NCBI RefSeq assembly: GCF_902167145.1
Contig: NW_023366915.1
Coordinates: forward strand, 124,001 to 188,000
Direction of reading: 5' to 3'
Source: Zea mays
Taxonomy: Eukaryota; Streptophyta; Magnoliopsida; Poales; Poaceae
Length of the DNA: 64,000 nucleotides
Part shown: in pieces, positions 11,497-22,251 of the stretch
Numbering within the stretch: position 1 is the first letter of the stretch
Layout: the number at the start of each line of letters is the position of its first letter
Notes under the pieces: generated by a model
Databases searched by the model: none
The model's input: the letters and a program-made list of their open reading frames with translations, nothing else
Told to the model about the DNA's origin: nothing
Position numbers and translations under genes: made by a program

Positions 11497-14187
11497 ATGT
11501 CGGGAGATCACGCCAAGAAGGAGATGGAGACCGGCGAAAAGCCCACTACAAGCCACGGGAGCACTTCATCGGAAGAGTCCCGCACCAAAAGGAGGGAGAA
11601 GAAGAAGAGCTCCTCCAACAAAGGGAAGGAGAAGAAATCTTCTTCTCACCACAAAGAGAAGAAGGAAAAATCTTCTTCCCACAAGCCGCATCGAAGCGGG
11701 GACAAGCAAAAGAGGATGAGGAAAGTGGTCTACTACGAGACCGACACTTCATCAACATCAACCTCCGACTCCGATGCGCCCTCCGTAACTTCTAAACGCC
11801 AAGAGCGTAAGAAGTTTAGTAAGATCCCCCTACACTATTCTCGCATTTCTAAACATGCACCTCGACTTTCCGTCCCATTAGGCAAACCACCAACTTTTGA
11901 TGGTGAAGATTATGCTAGGTGGAGTGATTTAATGAGATTTCATCTAACCTCACTCCACAAAAGTATATGGGATGTTGTTGAGTTTGGTGCACAGGTACCG
12001 TCAGTAGGGGATAAAGACTATGACGAGGATGAGGTGGCCCAAATCGAGCACTTCAACTCTCAAGCGACAACGATACTCCTCGCCTCTTTGAGTAGAGAGG
12101 AGTATAACAAAGTTCAAGGGTTGAAGAGCGCCAAGGAGGTTTGGGATGTGCTCAAAACCGCGCACGAGGGAGACGAGCTCACCAAGATCACCAAGCGGGA
12201 AACGATCGAGGGGGAGCTCGGTCGGTTCTGGCTTCGCAAAGGGGAGGAGCCACAACATATGTACAACCGGCTCAAGACCTTGGTGAACCAAGTGCGCAAC
12301 CTCGGGAGCGTAAAGTGGGATGACCACGAGGTGGTTAAGGTTATTCTAAGATCTCTTATTTTCCTTAACCCTACTCAAGTTCAATTAATTCATGGTAATC
12401 GTAGATATACTAAAATGACCCCCGAGGAAGTTATCGGGCATTTTGTAAGTTTTGAGTGCATGGTCGAAGGCTCAAGGAAGATCAACGAGCTTGATGATCA
12501 ATCTACATCCGAAGCTCAACCCGTCGCATTCAAAGCGACGGAAGAAAAGAAGGAGGAGTCTACACCAAATCGACAACCAATAGACGCCTCCAAGCTTGAT
12601 AATGAAGAAATGGCGCTAGTCATCAAGAGCTTCCGCCAAATCCTCAAACAGAGGAGGGGGAAAGACTACAAGTCCCGCTCCAAGAAGGTTTGCTACAAAT
12701 GTGGTAAGCCCAGTCATTTTATTGCTAAATGTCCTATATCAAGTGACAGTGACCGAGGCAACGACAAGAAAGGGAGAAGAAAGGAGAAGAAGAGGTACTA
12801 CAAGAAGAAGGGCGGAGATGCCCATGTTTGTCGGGAGTGGGATTCCGACGAAAGCTCAAGTGACTCCTCCGACGACGAGGACGCCGCCAACATCGCCGTC
12901 ACCAAGGGACTTCTCTTCCCAAACGTCGGCCACAAGTGCCTCATGGCAAAGGACGGCAAAAAGAAGGTAAAATCCAAATCATCCACTAAATATGAGTCTT
13001 CTAGTGATGATAATGCTAGTGATGAGGAGGATAACTTGCGCTCTCTTTTTGCCAACCTCAACATGCAACAAAAAGAAAAACTTAATGAATTTATTAGTGC
13101 CATTCATGAAAAGGATGATCTCTTGGACACCCAAGAGGACTTCCTTATTAAAGAAAATAAGAAGCATGTTAAGGTTAAAAATGCTTATGCTCTAGAAGTA
13201 GAAAAATGTGAAAAATTATCTAGTGAGCTAAGCACTTGCCGTGAGATGATTGACAACCTTAGGAATGAAAATGCTAGTTTAAATAAGGTTGATTCACATG
13301 TTTGCAATGTTTCAATTCCCAATCCTAGAGATAATAATGATGATTTGCTTGCTAGGATTGATGAATTAAACATTTCCCTTGCTAGCCTTAGAGATGAAAA
13401 TAAAAAATTGCTTGCTAAGGCTAAAGATTTTGATGTTTGCAAAATTACAATTTCCGATCTTAGAGATAAGAATGATATACTTCATGCTAAGATTGTTGAA
13501 CTTAATTCTTGCAAACCCTCTACATCTACCATTGAGCATGTCACTATTTGCACTAGATGTAGAGATATTGATGTAGATGCTATTCATGATCACATGATTT
13601 TAATTAAACAACAAAATGATCATATAGCTAAATTAGATGCTAAAATTGCCGAGCACAACCTAGAAAATGAGAAATTTAAATTTGCTCGTAGCATGCTTTA
13701 TAATGGGAGACGCCCTGGCATCAAGGATGGCATTGGCTTCCAAAGGGGAGACAATGTCAAACTTAATGCCCCTCCTAAAAGATTGTCCAATTTTGTTAAG
13801 GGCAAGGCTCCCATGCCTCAGGATAACGAGGGTTACATTTTATACCCTGCCGGTTATCCCGAGGACAAAATTAGAAAAATTCATTCTAGGAAGTCTCACT
13901 CTGGTTCTAACCATGCTTTTATGTATAAGAGTGAGACATCTAGCTCTAGGCAACCAACCCGTGCTAGGTTGTCTAGAAAGAAAACTCCTAGTGCATCAAA
14001 TGATCAAAACATTTCCTTTAAAACTTTTGATGCATCTTATGTTTTAACTAACAAATCCGGCAAGGTAGTTGCCAAATATGTTGGGGGCAAGCACAAGGGG
14101 TCAAAGACTTGTGTTTGGGTACCCAAAGTTCTTGTGTCTAATGCCAAAGGACCCAAAACCATTTGGGTACCTAAAGTCAAGAACTAA
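11497..14187 (+). CDS. gag: Sirevirus Gag, copy 1 (open)
   Basis: An uninterrupted frame of 896 residues from ATG at 11497 (in frame with an upstream GTG at 11494) to TAA at 14185. Residues 1-100 are rich in Lys and Ser, typical of Sirevirus Gag N-termini. A copia-type Gag core follows (about 125-340, with PPTFDGEDYARW), then a CCHC zinc knuckle with C399, C402, H407 and C412. After the knuckle come acidic Ser/Asp runs and a long coiled-coil-like region (about 510-740), then a basic tail. Gag would form the particle and bind RNA. The knuckle carries Ser406, where copies 2 and 3 have the canonical Gly. This is the only one of the three gag genes with no stop or frameshift. It ends 13 bases before the pol frame opens, in a different frame. 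Confidence 0.92.
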   Translation: MSGDHAKKEMETGEKPTTSHGSTSSEESRTKRREKKKSSSNKGKEKKSSSHHKEKKEKSSSHKPHRSGDKQKRMRKVVYYETDTSSTSTSDSDAPSVTSKRQERKKFSKIPLHYSRISKHAPRLSVPLGKPPTFDGEDYARWSDLMRFHLTSLHKSIWDVVEFGAQVPSVGDKDYDEDEVAQIEHFNSQATTILLASLSREEYNKVQGLKSAKEVWDVLKTAHEGDELTKITKRETIEGELGRFWLRKGEEPQHMYNRLKTLVNQVRNLGSVKWDDHEVVKVILRSLIFLNPTQVQLIHGNRRYTKMTPEEVIGHFVSFECMVEGSRKINELDDQSTSEAQPVAFKATEEKKEESTPNRQPIDASKLDNEEMALVIKSFRQILKQRRGKDYKSRSKKVCYKCGKPSHFIAKCPISSDSDRGNDKKGRRKEKKRYYKKKGGDAHVCREWDSDESSSDSSDDEDAANIAVTKGLLFPNVGHKCLMAKDGKKKVKSKSSTKYESSSDDNASDEEDNLRSLFANLNMQQKEKLNEFISAIHEKDDLLDTQEDFLIKENKKHVKVKNAYALEVEKCEKLSSELSTCREMIDNLRNENASLNKVDSHVCNVSIPNPRDNNDDLLARIDELNISLASLRDENKKLLAKAKDFDVCKITISDLRDKNDILHAKIVELNSCKPSTSTIEHVTICTRCRDIDVDAIHDHMILIKQQNDHIAKLDAKIAEHNLENEKFKFARSMLYNGRRPGIKDGIGFQRGDNVKLNAPPKRLSNFVKGKAPMPQDNEGYILYPAGYPEDKIRKIHSRKSHSGSNHAFMYKSETSSSRQPTRARLSRKKTPSASNDQNISFKTFDASYVLTNKSGKVVAKYVGGKHKGSKTCVWVPKVLVSNAKGPKTIWVPKVKN

Positions 14188-14200
14188 ACTTGTTTTGTAG
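14188..14200 (+). promoter_or_regulatory. Candidate 3' splice site at the gag/pol junction, copy 1
   Basis: Directly after the gag stop, a branch-like ACTAAAC overlaps the stop and is followed by TTGTTTTGTAG, which resembles a plant 3' splice site. The TAG is also the last stop before the pol frame, which opens at 14201. GT sites in phase 0 of gag (AAG/GTAGTT at 14065, TGG/GTACCC at 14119) would join gag to pol in frame after removal of 136 or 82 nt. The arrangement is identical in copies 2 (22239-22251) and 3 (30307-30319). Splicing is inference. Confidence 0.5.
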
Positions 14201-17200
14201 GTTTATGCATCCGGGGGCTCAAGTTGGATACTCGACAGCGGGTGCACGAACCACATGACAGGGGAGAAGAAAATGTTCTCCTCCTATGAGAAAAACCAAG
14301 ATCCCCAACGAGCTATCACATTCGGGGATGGAAATCAAGGTTTGGTCAAAGGTTTGGGTAAAATTGCTATATCTCCGGACCATTCCATTTCCAATGTTTT
14401 TCTTGTTGATTCCTTAGATTACAACTTGCTTTCTGTTTCCCAATTATGTCAAATGGGCTACAACTGTCTATTCACTGATATAGGTGTCACTGTCTTTAGA
14501 AGAAGTGATGATTCAATAGCATTTAAGGGAGTGTTAGAAGGGTCAGCTATACTTGGTAGATTTTGATAGAGCTGAACTCGACACTTGCTTAATTGCTAAG
14601 ACTAACATGGGTTGGCTCTGGCACCGCCGACTAGCTCATGTTGGGATGAAGAATCTTCATAAGCTTCTAAAGGGAGAACACATTTTAGGACTAACAAATG
14701 TTCATTTTGAGAAAGATAGGATTTGTAGCGCATGCCAAGCAGGAAAGCAAGTTGGCTCTCATCATCCGCATAAGAACATAATGACGACCGATAGGCCACT
14801 GGAGCTCCTGCACATGGATCTATTCGGCCCAATAGCCTACATAAGCATCGGCGGGAGTAAGTACTGTCTAGTTATTGTGGATGATTATTCTCGCTTCACT
14901 TGGGTATTCTTTTTACAGGAAAAATCTCAAACCCAAGAAACCTTAAAGGGATTCTTGAGACGGGCTCAAAATGAGTTCGGCTTAAGGATCAAGAAAATTA
15001 GAAGCGACAACGGGACGGAGTTCAAGAACTCTCAAATCGAAGGCTTCCTTGAGGAGGAGGGAATCAAGCATGAGTTCTCTTCTCCCTACACACCTCAACA
15101 AAATGGTGTAGTGGAGAGGAAGAATAGAACTCTATTGGACATGGCAAGGACCATGCTTGATGAGTACAAGACTTCGGATCGGTTTTGGGCCGAGGCGGTC
15201 AACACCGCTTGCTACGCCATCAACCGGTTATATCTTCACCGAATCCTCAAGAAGACATCGTATGAACTCCTAACCGGTAAAAAGCCCAACATTTCATATT
15301 TTAGAGTCTTTGGTAGCAAATGCTTTATTCTAGTTAAAAGAGGTAGAAAATCTAAATTTGCTCCTAAGACTGTAGAAGGCTTTTTACTTGGTTATGTCTC
15401 AAACACAAGGGCATATAGGGTCTTTAACAAGTCCACCGGACTAGTTGAAGTCTCATGTGACGTTGTGTTTGATGAAACTAACGGCTCTCAAGTAGAGCAT
15501 GTTGATCTTGATGAGATAGGTGATGACGAGGCTCCGTGCATCGCGTTAAGGAACATGTCCATCGGGGATGTGTGTCCTAAGGAATCCAAAGAGCCTCCAA
15601 ACACACAAGATCAACCATCCTCCTCCACGCAAGCATCTCCACCAACTCAAAATGAGGATGAAGCTCAAGTTGATGAAGTAGAAGATCAAGCAAATGAGGC
15701 ACCTCAAGATGATGGCAATGATCAAGGGGGAGATGCAAATGAGGAAGACAAGGAGGATGAAGAGCAAAGGCCGCCACACCCAAGAGTCCACCAAGCAATC
15801 CAACGAGATCACCCCGTCGACACCATCCTCGGCGACATTCATAAGGGGGTAACCACTAGATCTCGTGTTGCACACTTTTGCGAACATTACTCGTTTGTTT
15901 CCTCTATTGAGCCACACAGGGTAGAGGAAGCACTTCAAGATTCGGATTGGGTGGTGGCAATGCAAGAGGAACTCAACAACTTCACTAGGAATGATGTATG
16001 GCATTTAGTTCCACGTCCTAACCAAAATGTTGTAGGAACCAAATGGGTCTTCCGCAACAAGCAAGATGAGCATGGTGTGGTGACAAGGAACAAAGCTCGA
16101 CTTATGGCCAAGGGATACTCCCAAGTCGAAGGTTTGGATTTCGGTGAAACCTATGCACCCGTAGCTAGGCTTGAGTCAATTCGAATATTATTGGCCTATG
16201 CTACTTACCATGGCTTTAAGCTTTATCAAATGGACGTGAAAAGTGCCTTCCTCAATGGACCAATCAAGGAAGAGGTCTATGTTGAGCAACCTCCCGGCTT
16301 TGAAGAGAGTGAGTATCCTAACCATGTCTATAAGCTCTCTAAGGCGCTTTATGGGCTCAAGCAAGCCCCAAGAGCATGGTATGAATGCCTTAGAGATTTC
16401 CTTATTGCAAATGGCTTCAAAGTCGGAAAGGCCGATCCCACACTCTTTACTAAAACTCTTGAAAATGACTTGTTTGTATGCCAAATTTATGTTGATGATA
16501 TTATATTTGGGTCTACTAATGAGTCTACATGTGAAGAGTTTAGTAGGATCATGACACAGAAGTTCGAGATGTCTATGATGGGGGAGTTGAAGTATTTTCT
16601 AGGATTCCAAGTCAAACAACTCCAAGAGGGCACCTTCATCAGCCAAATGAAGTACACTCAAGACATTCTAACCAAGTTTGGGATGAAGGATGCCAAACCC
16701 ATCAAGACACCCATGGGAACTAATTAATGGGCATCTCGACCTCGACACGGGAGGTAAGTCCGTGGATCAAAAGGTATACCGGTCGATGATAGGTTCTTTA
16801 CTCTATTTATGTGCATCTCGACCGGATATTATGCTTTCTGTATGCATGTGTGCAAGATTCCAAGCCGACCCTAAGGAAGCTCACCTTACGGCCGTAAAAC
16901 GAATCTTGAGATATTTGGCTTATACTCCTAAGTTTGGGCTTTGGTATCCTTGGGGATCCACATTTGATTTGATTGGTTATTCGGATGCCGATTGGGCGGG
17001 GTGTAAAATCAATAGGAAGAGCACATCGGGGACTTGCCAGTTCTTGGGAAGATCCTTGGTGTCTTGGGCTTCAAAGAAGCAAAATTCGGTCGCTCTTTCC
17101 ACCGCCGAAGCCGAGTTTATTGCCGCAGGCCATTGTTGCGCGCAATTGCTTTGGATGAGGCAAACCCTGCGGGACTACGGTTACAAATTAACCAAAGTTC

Positions 17201-17448
17201 CTTTGCTATGTGATAATGAGAGTGCAATCAAAATGGCCGACAATCCCGTCGAGCATAGCCGCACTAAACACATAGCCATTCGGTATCACTTTTTGAGGGA
17301 TCACCAACAAAAGGGAGATATCGAGATTTCTTACATTAATACTAAAGATCAATTAGGCGATATCTTTACCAAGCCTCTTGATGAACAATCTTTTAACAAA
17401 CTTAGGCATGAGCTCAATATTCTTGATTCGCGCAATTTCTTTTGCTAG
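14201..17448 (+). pseudogene. pol: Copia pol, copy 1 (two frameshifts)
   Basis: The order is protease (Asp-Ser-Gly-Cys motif at about 14234), GAG-pre-integrase zinc region, integrase core, reverse transcriptase with YVDD near 16492, and RNase H. Compared with copy 2 it has an extra A near 14538 that ends the protease frame at 14566, and a 4-bp TAAT insertion near 16721 that creates a stop at 16725 between RT and RNase H. The open pieces are 14201-14566, about 14540-16727 and about 16729-17448. Substitutions at positions conserved in the other copies include Val to Met in the RT fingers, Tyr to Phe in the RNase H AEAEY motif and Ala to Gly in LADIFTKP. It cannot make a single working polyprotein. 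Confidence 0.93.
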
Positions 17449-18266
17449 CTTGCACATATAGCTCATTTTATATACCTTTGATCATGTCTCTTTCATATGC
17501 TATGACTAATGTGTTTTCAAGTCTATTTCAAACCAAGTCATAGGTGTATTGAAAGGGAATTGGAGTCTTCGGCGAAGACAAAGGCTTCCACTACGTAACT
17601 CATCCTTCGCCGTCGCTCCAAGCAACTCTCCGTTCAAGGGGGAGAAAACTTGAGCACCAAGCAAAAGGACTTCGTCTTTGGTATAATCTTAACTCATTTA
17701 TTTATGACCAAAGGGGAAGAAAGCACTTCGAGGGCTCTAATGATTCCGTTTTTGGCGATTCATGCCAAAGGGGGAGAAAGTAAGAGCCCAAAGCAAAAGG
17801 ACCGCACCACCACCAATTTCAAAAACTTAACTTAAGTGTTGAATATTTTCAATTGGTATCCTATTGTGTTCAAAAGGGGGAGAAAGTAGTATTTCAAAAT
17901 GATACATCAAAACCCTCTTGAACACTAAGAGGAGAATCTCATTTAGGGGGAGTTTTGTTTAGTCAAAGGAAAAGCATTTGAAACAGGGGGAGAAAATTTC
18001 AAATCTTGAAAATGCTTCTCAAAATCTTATTCATTTGCCTTTGACTATTTGCAAAAGAACTTTGAAAAGATTTACAAAAGATTTTGCAAAAACAAAACAT
18101 GTGGTGCAAGCGTGGTCCAAAATGTTAAAAATGAAGAAACAATCCATGCATATCTTGTAAGCATTTATATTGGCTCAATTCCAAGCAACCTTTGCACTTA
18201 CATTTTGCAAACTAGTTCAATTATGCACTTCTACATTTGCTTTGGTTTGTGTTGGCATCAATCACC
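17449..18266 (+). other. 3' untranslated region with repeated polypurine tracts, copy 1
   Basis: No gene is seen in the 818 bp between the pol stop and the final polypurine tract. AAGGGGGAGA-like tracts recur near 17636, 17709, 17767, 17873, 17945 and 17985. Multiple such tracts before the 3' LTR are a known Sirevirus hallmark. No envelope-like frame, as in soybean SIRE1, is present. The matching regions are 25495-26312 in copy 2 and 33522-34339 in copy 3. Confidence 0.85.
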
Positions 18267-18279
18267 AAAAAGGGGGAGA
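18267..18279 (+). other. Polypurine tract adjoining LTR2
   Basis: AAAAAGGGGGAGA is followed by T and then the TG of LTR2. This is the expected plus-strand primer site for copy 1. Confidence 0.85.
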
Positions 18280-18280
18280 T

Positions 18281-19500
18281 TGAAAGGGAATTAGGCTTAC
18301 ACCTAGTTCCTATATAATTTTGGTGGTTGAATTGCCCAACACAAACAATTGGACTGACTAGTTTTGCTCTAGAATATATGTTCTACAGGTGCCAAAGGTT
18401 CATCTATAACCATACTAAATCGACTGTCCGAAATACCGTAGATTATTCCGGACAGGAGAAGCTTTTTGGAAAAACAGGCCAAGCGCGGACTGTCCGGGCC
18501 CTTGCGGCGGACCGTCCGCGACACAAGGATGTCACTCGGCCAGAACCAATGCAAAAATCGAAGTCTACACTATGGACTGTCCGGAGGAAAAGCAAAGACC
18601 GTCCGAGCCCTTGCGCGGACCGTCCGGTAGGTGAGAAACCGAAAAACCCGAAGGTGACGGGTTCGGAGAAATGAATTATAGCGGGTTCGCGGACCGTCTG
18701 GGCCAGGATCGCGGACCGTCCGCGACTGGGTCTGTCTGACATCTGACAACGCATTAAATGCAATATAGCCGTTGATATAGCCGTTACTGCTGACCGTTGC
18801 ATTTTCAGCCGTTGATCTACTGGGGCGGACCGTCCGGACCTGGCACGCGGACCGTCCGCGCTCAGCAGAATGGAGCAACGGCTAGGAAGTGGTTGGTGGC
18901 TATAAATACAACCCCAACCACCTCCATTCACTTCATCCAAGCATTCCAACCTTCAACATTCAATACAAGAGCTAGCATTCCATTCCAAGACACATTCAAA
19001 GCCTCCATCTCTCCAAGTTTCACAATTGAGAAAAGAGATCATTAGTGATTAGTGACTTGAGAGAGAAAGTGATCCGTGTGTTATTCGTCGCTCTTGTCGC
19101 TTGGCCTTTTTGCAATCGTGCTTTCTTGATTCTTTCATTACGATCAAGCACTCACTTGTAATCGAGGCAAGAGGCACCAATTGTGTGGTGGCCCTTGTGG
19201 GAACTTTGTGTTCCAAGTGATTGAGAAGAGAAAGCTCACTCGATCCGTGGGATCGTTTGAGAGAGGGAAGGGTTGAAAGAGACTCGGCCTTTGTGGCCTC
19301 CTCAACGGGGAGTAGGTTTGCAAGAACCGAACCTCGGTAAAACAAATCCGCGTGTCACACTCTTCATTTGCTTGCGATTTGTTTTCCACCCTCTCTCGCG
19401 GACTCGTTTCTTTATTACTAACGCTAACCCGGCTTGTAGTTGTGTTTATATTTGTAAATTTCAGTTTCGCCCTATTCACCCCCCCTCTAGGCGACTTTCA
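18281..19500 (+). repeat. LTR2 (shared internal LTR, 1220 bp)
   Basis: It is 21 bp shorter than the other LTRs because one GCGGACCGTCCGGCCTCTG unit is missing near 18622. It serves as 3' LTR of copy 1 and 5' LTR of copy 2 and has no target duplication on either side. Private changes include AGAATATATG near 18372, GTCTGGG near 18697 and AGACTCGG near 19281. Confidence 0.95.
18901..18908 (+). promoter_or_regulatory. TATA box of LTR2
   Basis: TATAAATA is in the same context as in LTR1. It would drive a transcript through copy 2, whose pol is open. Confidence 0.8.
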
Positions 19501-19502
19501 AT

Positions 19503-19514
19503 TGGTATCAAAGC
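19503..19514 (+). other. Primer-binding site, copy 2
   Basis: TGGTATCAAAGC lies two bases after LTR2, identical to copy 1. Confidence 0.85.
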
Positions 19515-19548
19515 TCGGTGCTTCATTAGAGCCTAACCGCTCGAAGTG

Positions 19549-22238
19549 ATGTCGGGAGATCACGCCAAGAAGGAGATGGAGACCGGCGAAAAGCCCACTA
19601 CAAGCCACGGGAGCACTTCATCGGAAGAGTCCCGCACCAAAAGGAGGGAGAAGAAGAAGAGCTCCTCCAACAAAGGGAAGGAGAAGAAATCTTCTTCTCA
19701 CCACAAAGAGAAGAAGGAAAAATCTTCTTCCCACAAGCCGCATCGAAGCGGGGACAAGCAAAAGAGGATGAGGAAAGTGGTCTACTACGAGACCGACACT
19801 TCATCAACATCAACCTCCGACTCCGATGCGCCCTCCGTAACTTCTAAATGCCAAGAGCGTAAGAAGTTTAGTAAGATCCCACTACACTATTCTCGCATTT
19901 CTAAACATGCACCTCTACTTTCCGTCCCATTAGGCAAACCACCAACTTTTGATGGTGAAGATTATGCTAGGTGGAGTGATTTAATGAGATTTCATCTAAC
20001 CTCACTCCACAAAAGTATATGAGATGTTGTTGAGTTTGGTGCACAGGTACCGTCAGTAGGGGATAAAGACTATGACGAGGATGAGGTGGCCCAAATCGAG
20101 CACTTCAACTCTCAAGCGACAACAATACTCCTCGCCTCTTTGAGTAGAGAGGAGTATAACAAAGTTCAAGGGTTGAAGAGCGCCAAGGAGGTTTGGGATG
20201 TGCTCAAAACCGCGCACGAGGGAGACGAGCTCACCAAGATCACCAAGCGGGAAACGATCGAGGGGGAGCTCGGTCGGTTCCGGCTTCGCAAAGGGGAGGA
20301 GCCACAACATATGTACAACCGGCTCAAGACCTTGGTGAACCAAGTGCGCAACCTCGGGAGCGTAAAGTGGGATGACCACGAGGTGGTTAAGGTTATTCTA
20401 AGATCTCTTATTTTCCTTAACCCTACTCAAGTTCAATTAATTCATGGTAATCGTAGATATACTAAAATGACCCCCGAGGAAGTTATCGGGCATTTTGTAA
20501 GTTTTGAGTGCATGGTCGAAGGCTCAAGGAAGATCAACGAGCTTGATGATCCATCTACATCCGAAGCTCAACCCGTCGCATTCAAAGCGACGGAAGAAAA
20601 GAAGGAGGAGTCTACACCAAATCGACAACCAATAGACGCCTCCAAGCTTGACAATGAAGAAATGGCGCTAGTCATCAAGAGCTTCCGCCAAATCCTCAAA
20701 CAGAGGAGGGGGAAAGACTACAAGTCCCGCTCCAAGAAGGTTTGCTACAAATGTGGTAAGCCCGGTCATTTTATTGCTAAATGTCCTATATCAAGTGACA
20801 GTGACCGAGGCAACGACAAGAAAGGGAGAAGAAAGGAGAAGAAGAGGTACTACAAGAAGAAGGGTGGAGATGCCCATGTTTGTCGGGAGTGGGATTCCGA
20901 CGAAAGCTCAAGCGACTCCTCCGACGACGAGGACGCCGCCAACATCGCCGTCACCAAGGGACTTCTCTTCCCAAACGTCGGCCACAAGTGCCTCATGGCA
21001 AAGGACGGCAAAAAGAAGGTAAAATCCAAATCATCACTAAATATGAGTCTTCTAGTGATGATAATGCTAGTGATGAGGAGGATAACTTGCGCTCTCTTTT
21101 TGCCAACCTCAACATGCAACAAAAAGAAAAACTTAATGAATTGATTAGTGCCATTCATGAAAAGGATGATCTCTTGGACACCCAAGAGGACTTCCTTATT
21201 AAAGAAAATAAGAAGCATGTTAAGGTTAAAAATGCTTATGCTCTAGAAGTAGAAAAATGTGAAAAATTATCTAGTGAGCTAAGCACTTGTCGTGAGATGA
21301 TTGACAACCTTAGGAATGAAAATGCTAGTTTAAATAAGGTTGATTCACATGTTTGCAATGTTTCAATTCCCAATCCTAGAGATAATAATGATGATTTGCT
21401 TGCTAGGATTGATGAATTAAACATTTCCCTTGCTAGCCTTAGAGATGAAAATAAAAAATTGCTTGCTAAGGCTAAAGATTTTGATGTTTGCAAAATTACA
21501 ATTTCCGATCTTAGAGATAAGAATGATATACTTCATGCTAAGATTGTTGAACTTAATTCTTGCAAACCCTCTACATCTACCATTGAGCATGTCACTATTT
21601 GCACTAGATGTAGAGATATTGATGTAGATGCTATTCATGATCACATGATTTTAATTAAACAACAAAATGATCATATAGCTAAATTAGATGCTAAAATTGC
21701 CGAGCACAACCTAGAAAATGAGAAATTTAAATTTGCTTGTAGCATGCTTTATAATGGGAGACGCCCTGGCATCAAGGATGGCATTGGCTTCCAAAGGGGA
21801 GACAATGTCAAACTTAATGCCCCTCCTAAAAGATTGTCCAATTTTGTTAAGGGCAAGGCTCCCATGCCTCAGGATAACGAGGGTTACATTTTATACCCTG
21901 CCGGTTATCCCGAGGACAAAATTAGAAAAATTCATTCTAGGAAGTCTCACTCTGGTTCTAACCATGCTTTTATGTATAAGAGTGAGACATCTAGCTCTAG
22001 GCAACCAACCCGTGCTAGGTTGTCTAGAAAGAAAACTCCTAGTGCATCAAATGATCAAAACATTTCCTTTAAAACTTTTGATGCATCTTATGTTTTAACT
22101 AACAAATCCGGCAAGGTAGTTGCCAAATATGTTGGGGGCAAGCACAAGGGGTCAAAGACTTGTGTTTGGGTACCCAAAGTTCTTGTGTCTAATGCCAAAG
22201 GACCAAAAACCATTTGGGTACCTAAAGTCAAGAACTAA
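19549..22238 (+). pseudogene. gag: Sirevirus gag, copy 2 (stop and frameshift)
   Basis: It has the same architecture as copy 1 but two lesions. TGG to TGA at 20020-20022 stops translation at codon 158, before most of the Gag core. A one-base C deletion near 21034 (CATCCACT to CATCACT) shifts the frame after the zinc knuckle region, so the coiled-coil part lies in another frame up to TAA at 22236. The knuckle has the canonical Gly. The total length of 2690 bp is exactly one less than the intact 2691. Confidence 0.93.
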
Positions 22239-22251
22239 ACTTGTTTTGTAG
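22239..22251 (+). promoter_or_regulatory. Candidate 3' splice site at the gag/pol junction, copy 2
   Basis: It has the same ACTAAAC and TTGTTTTGTAG arrangement as copy 1, with the pol frame opening at 22252. Confidence 0.45.

Noticed and set aside
17449..18280. Possible envelope-like gene after copia pol
   Set aside because: Only short frames of about 60-80 codons, rich in Lys and Ser around polypurine tracts, with no signal peptide or membrane segment.
20880..21030. Upstream part of a second open frame in gag copy 2
   Set aside because: It is a shadow frame; only sequence after the C deletion near 21034 is the true gag frame there.
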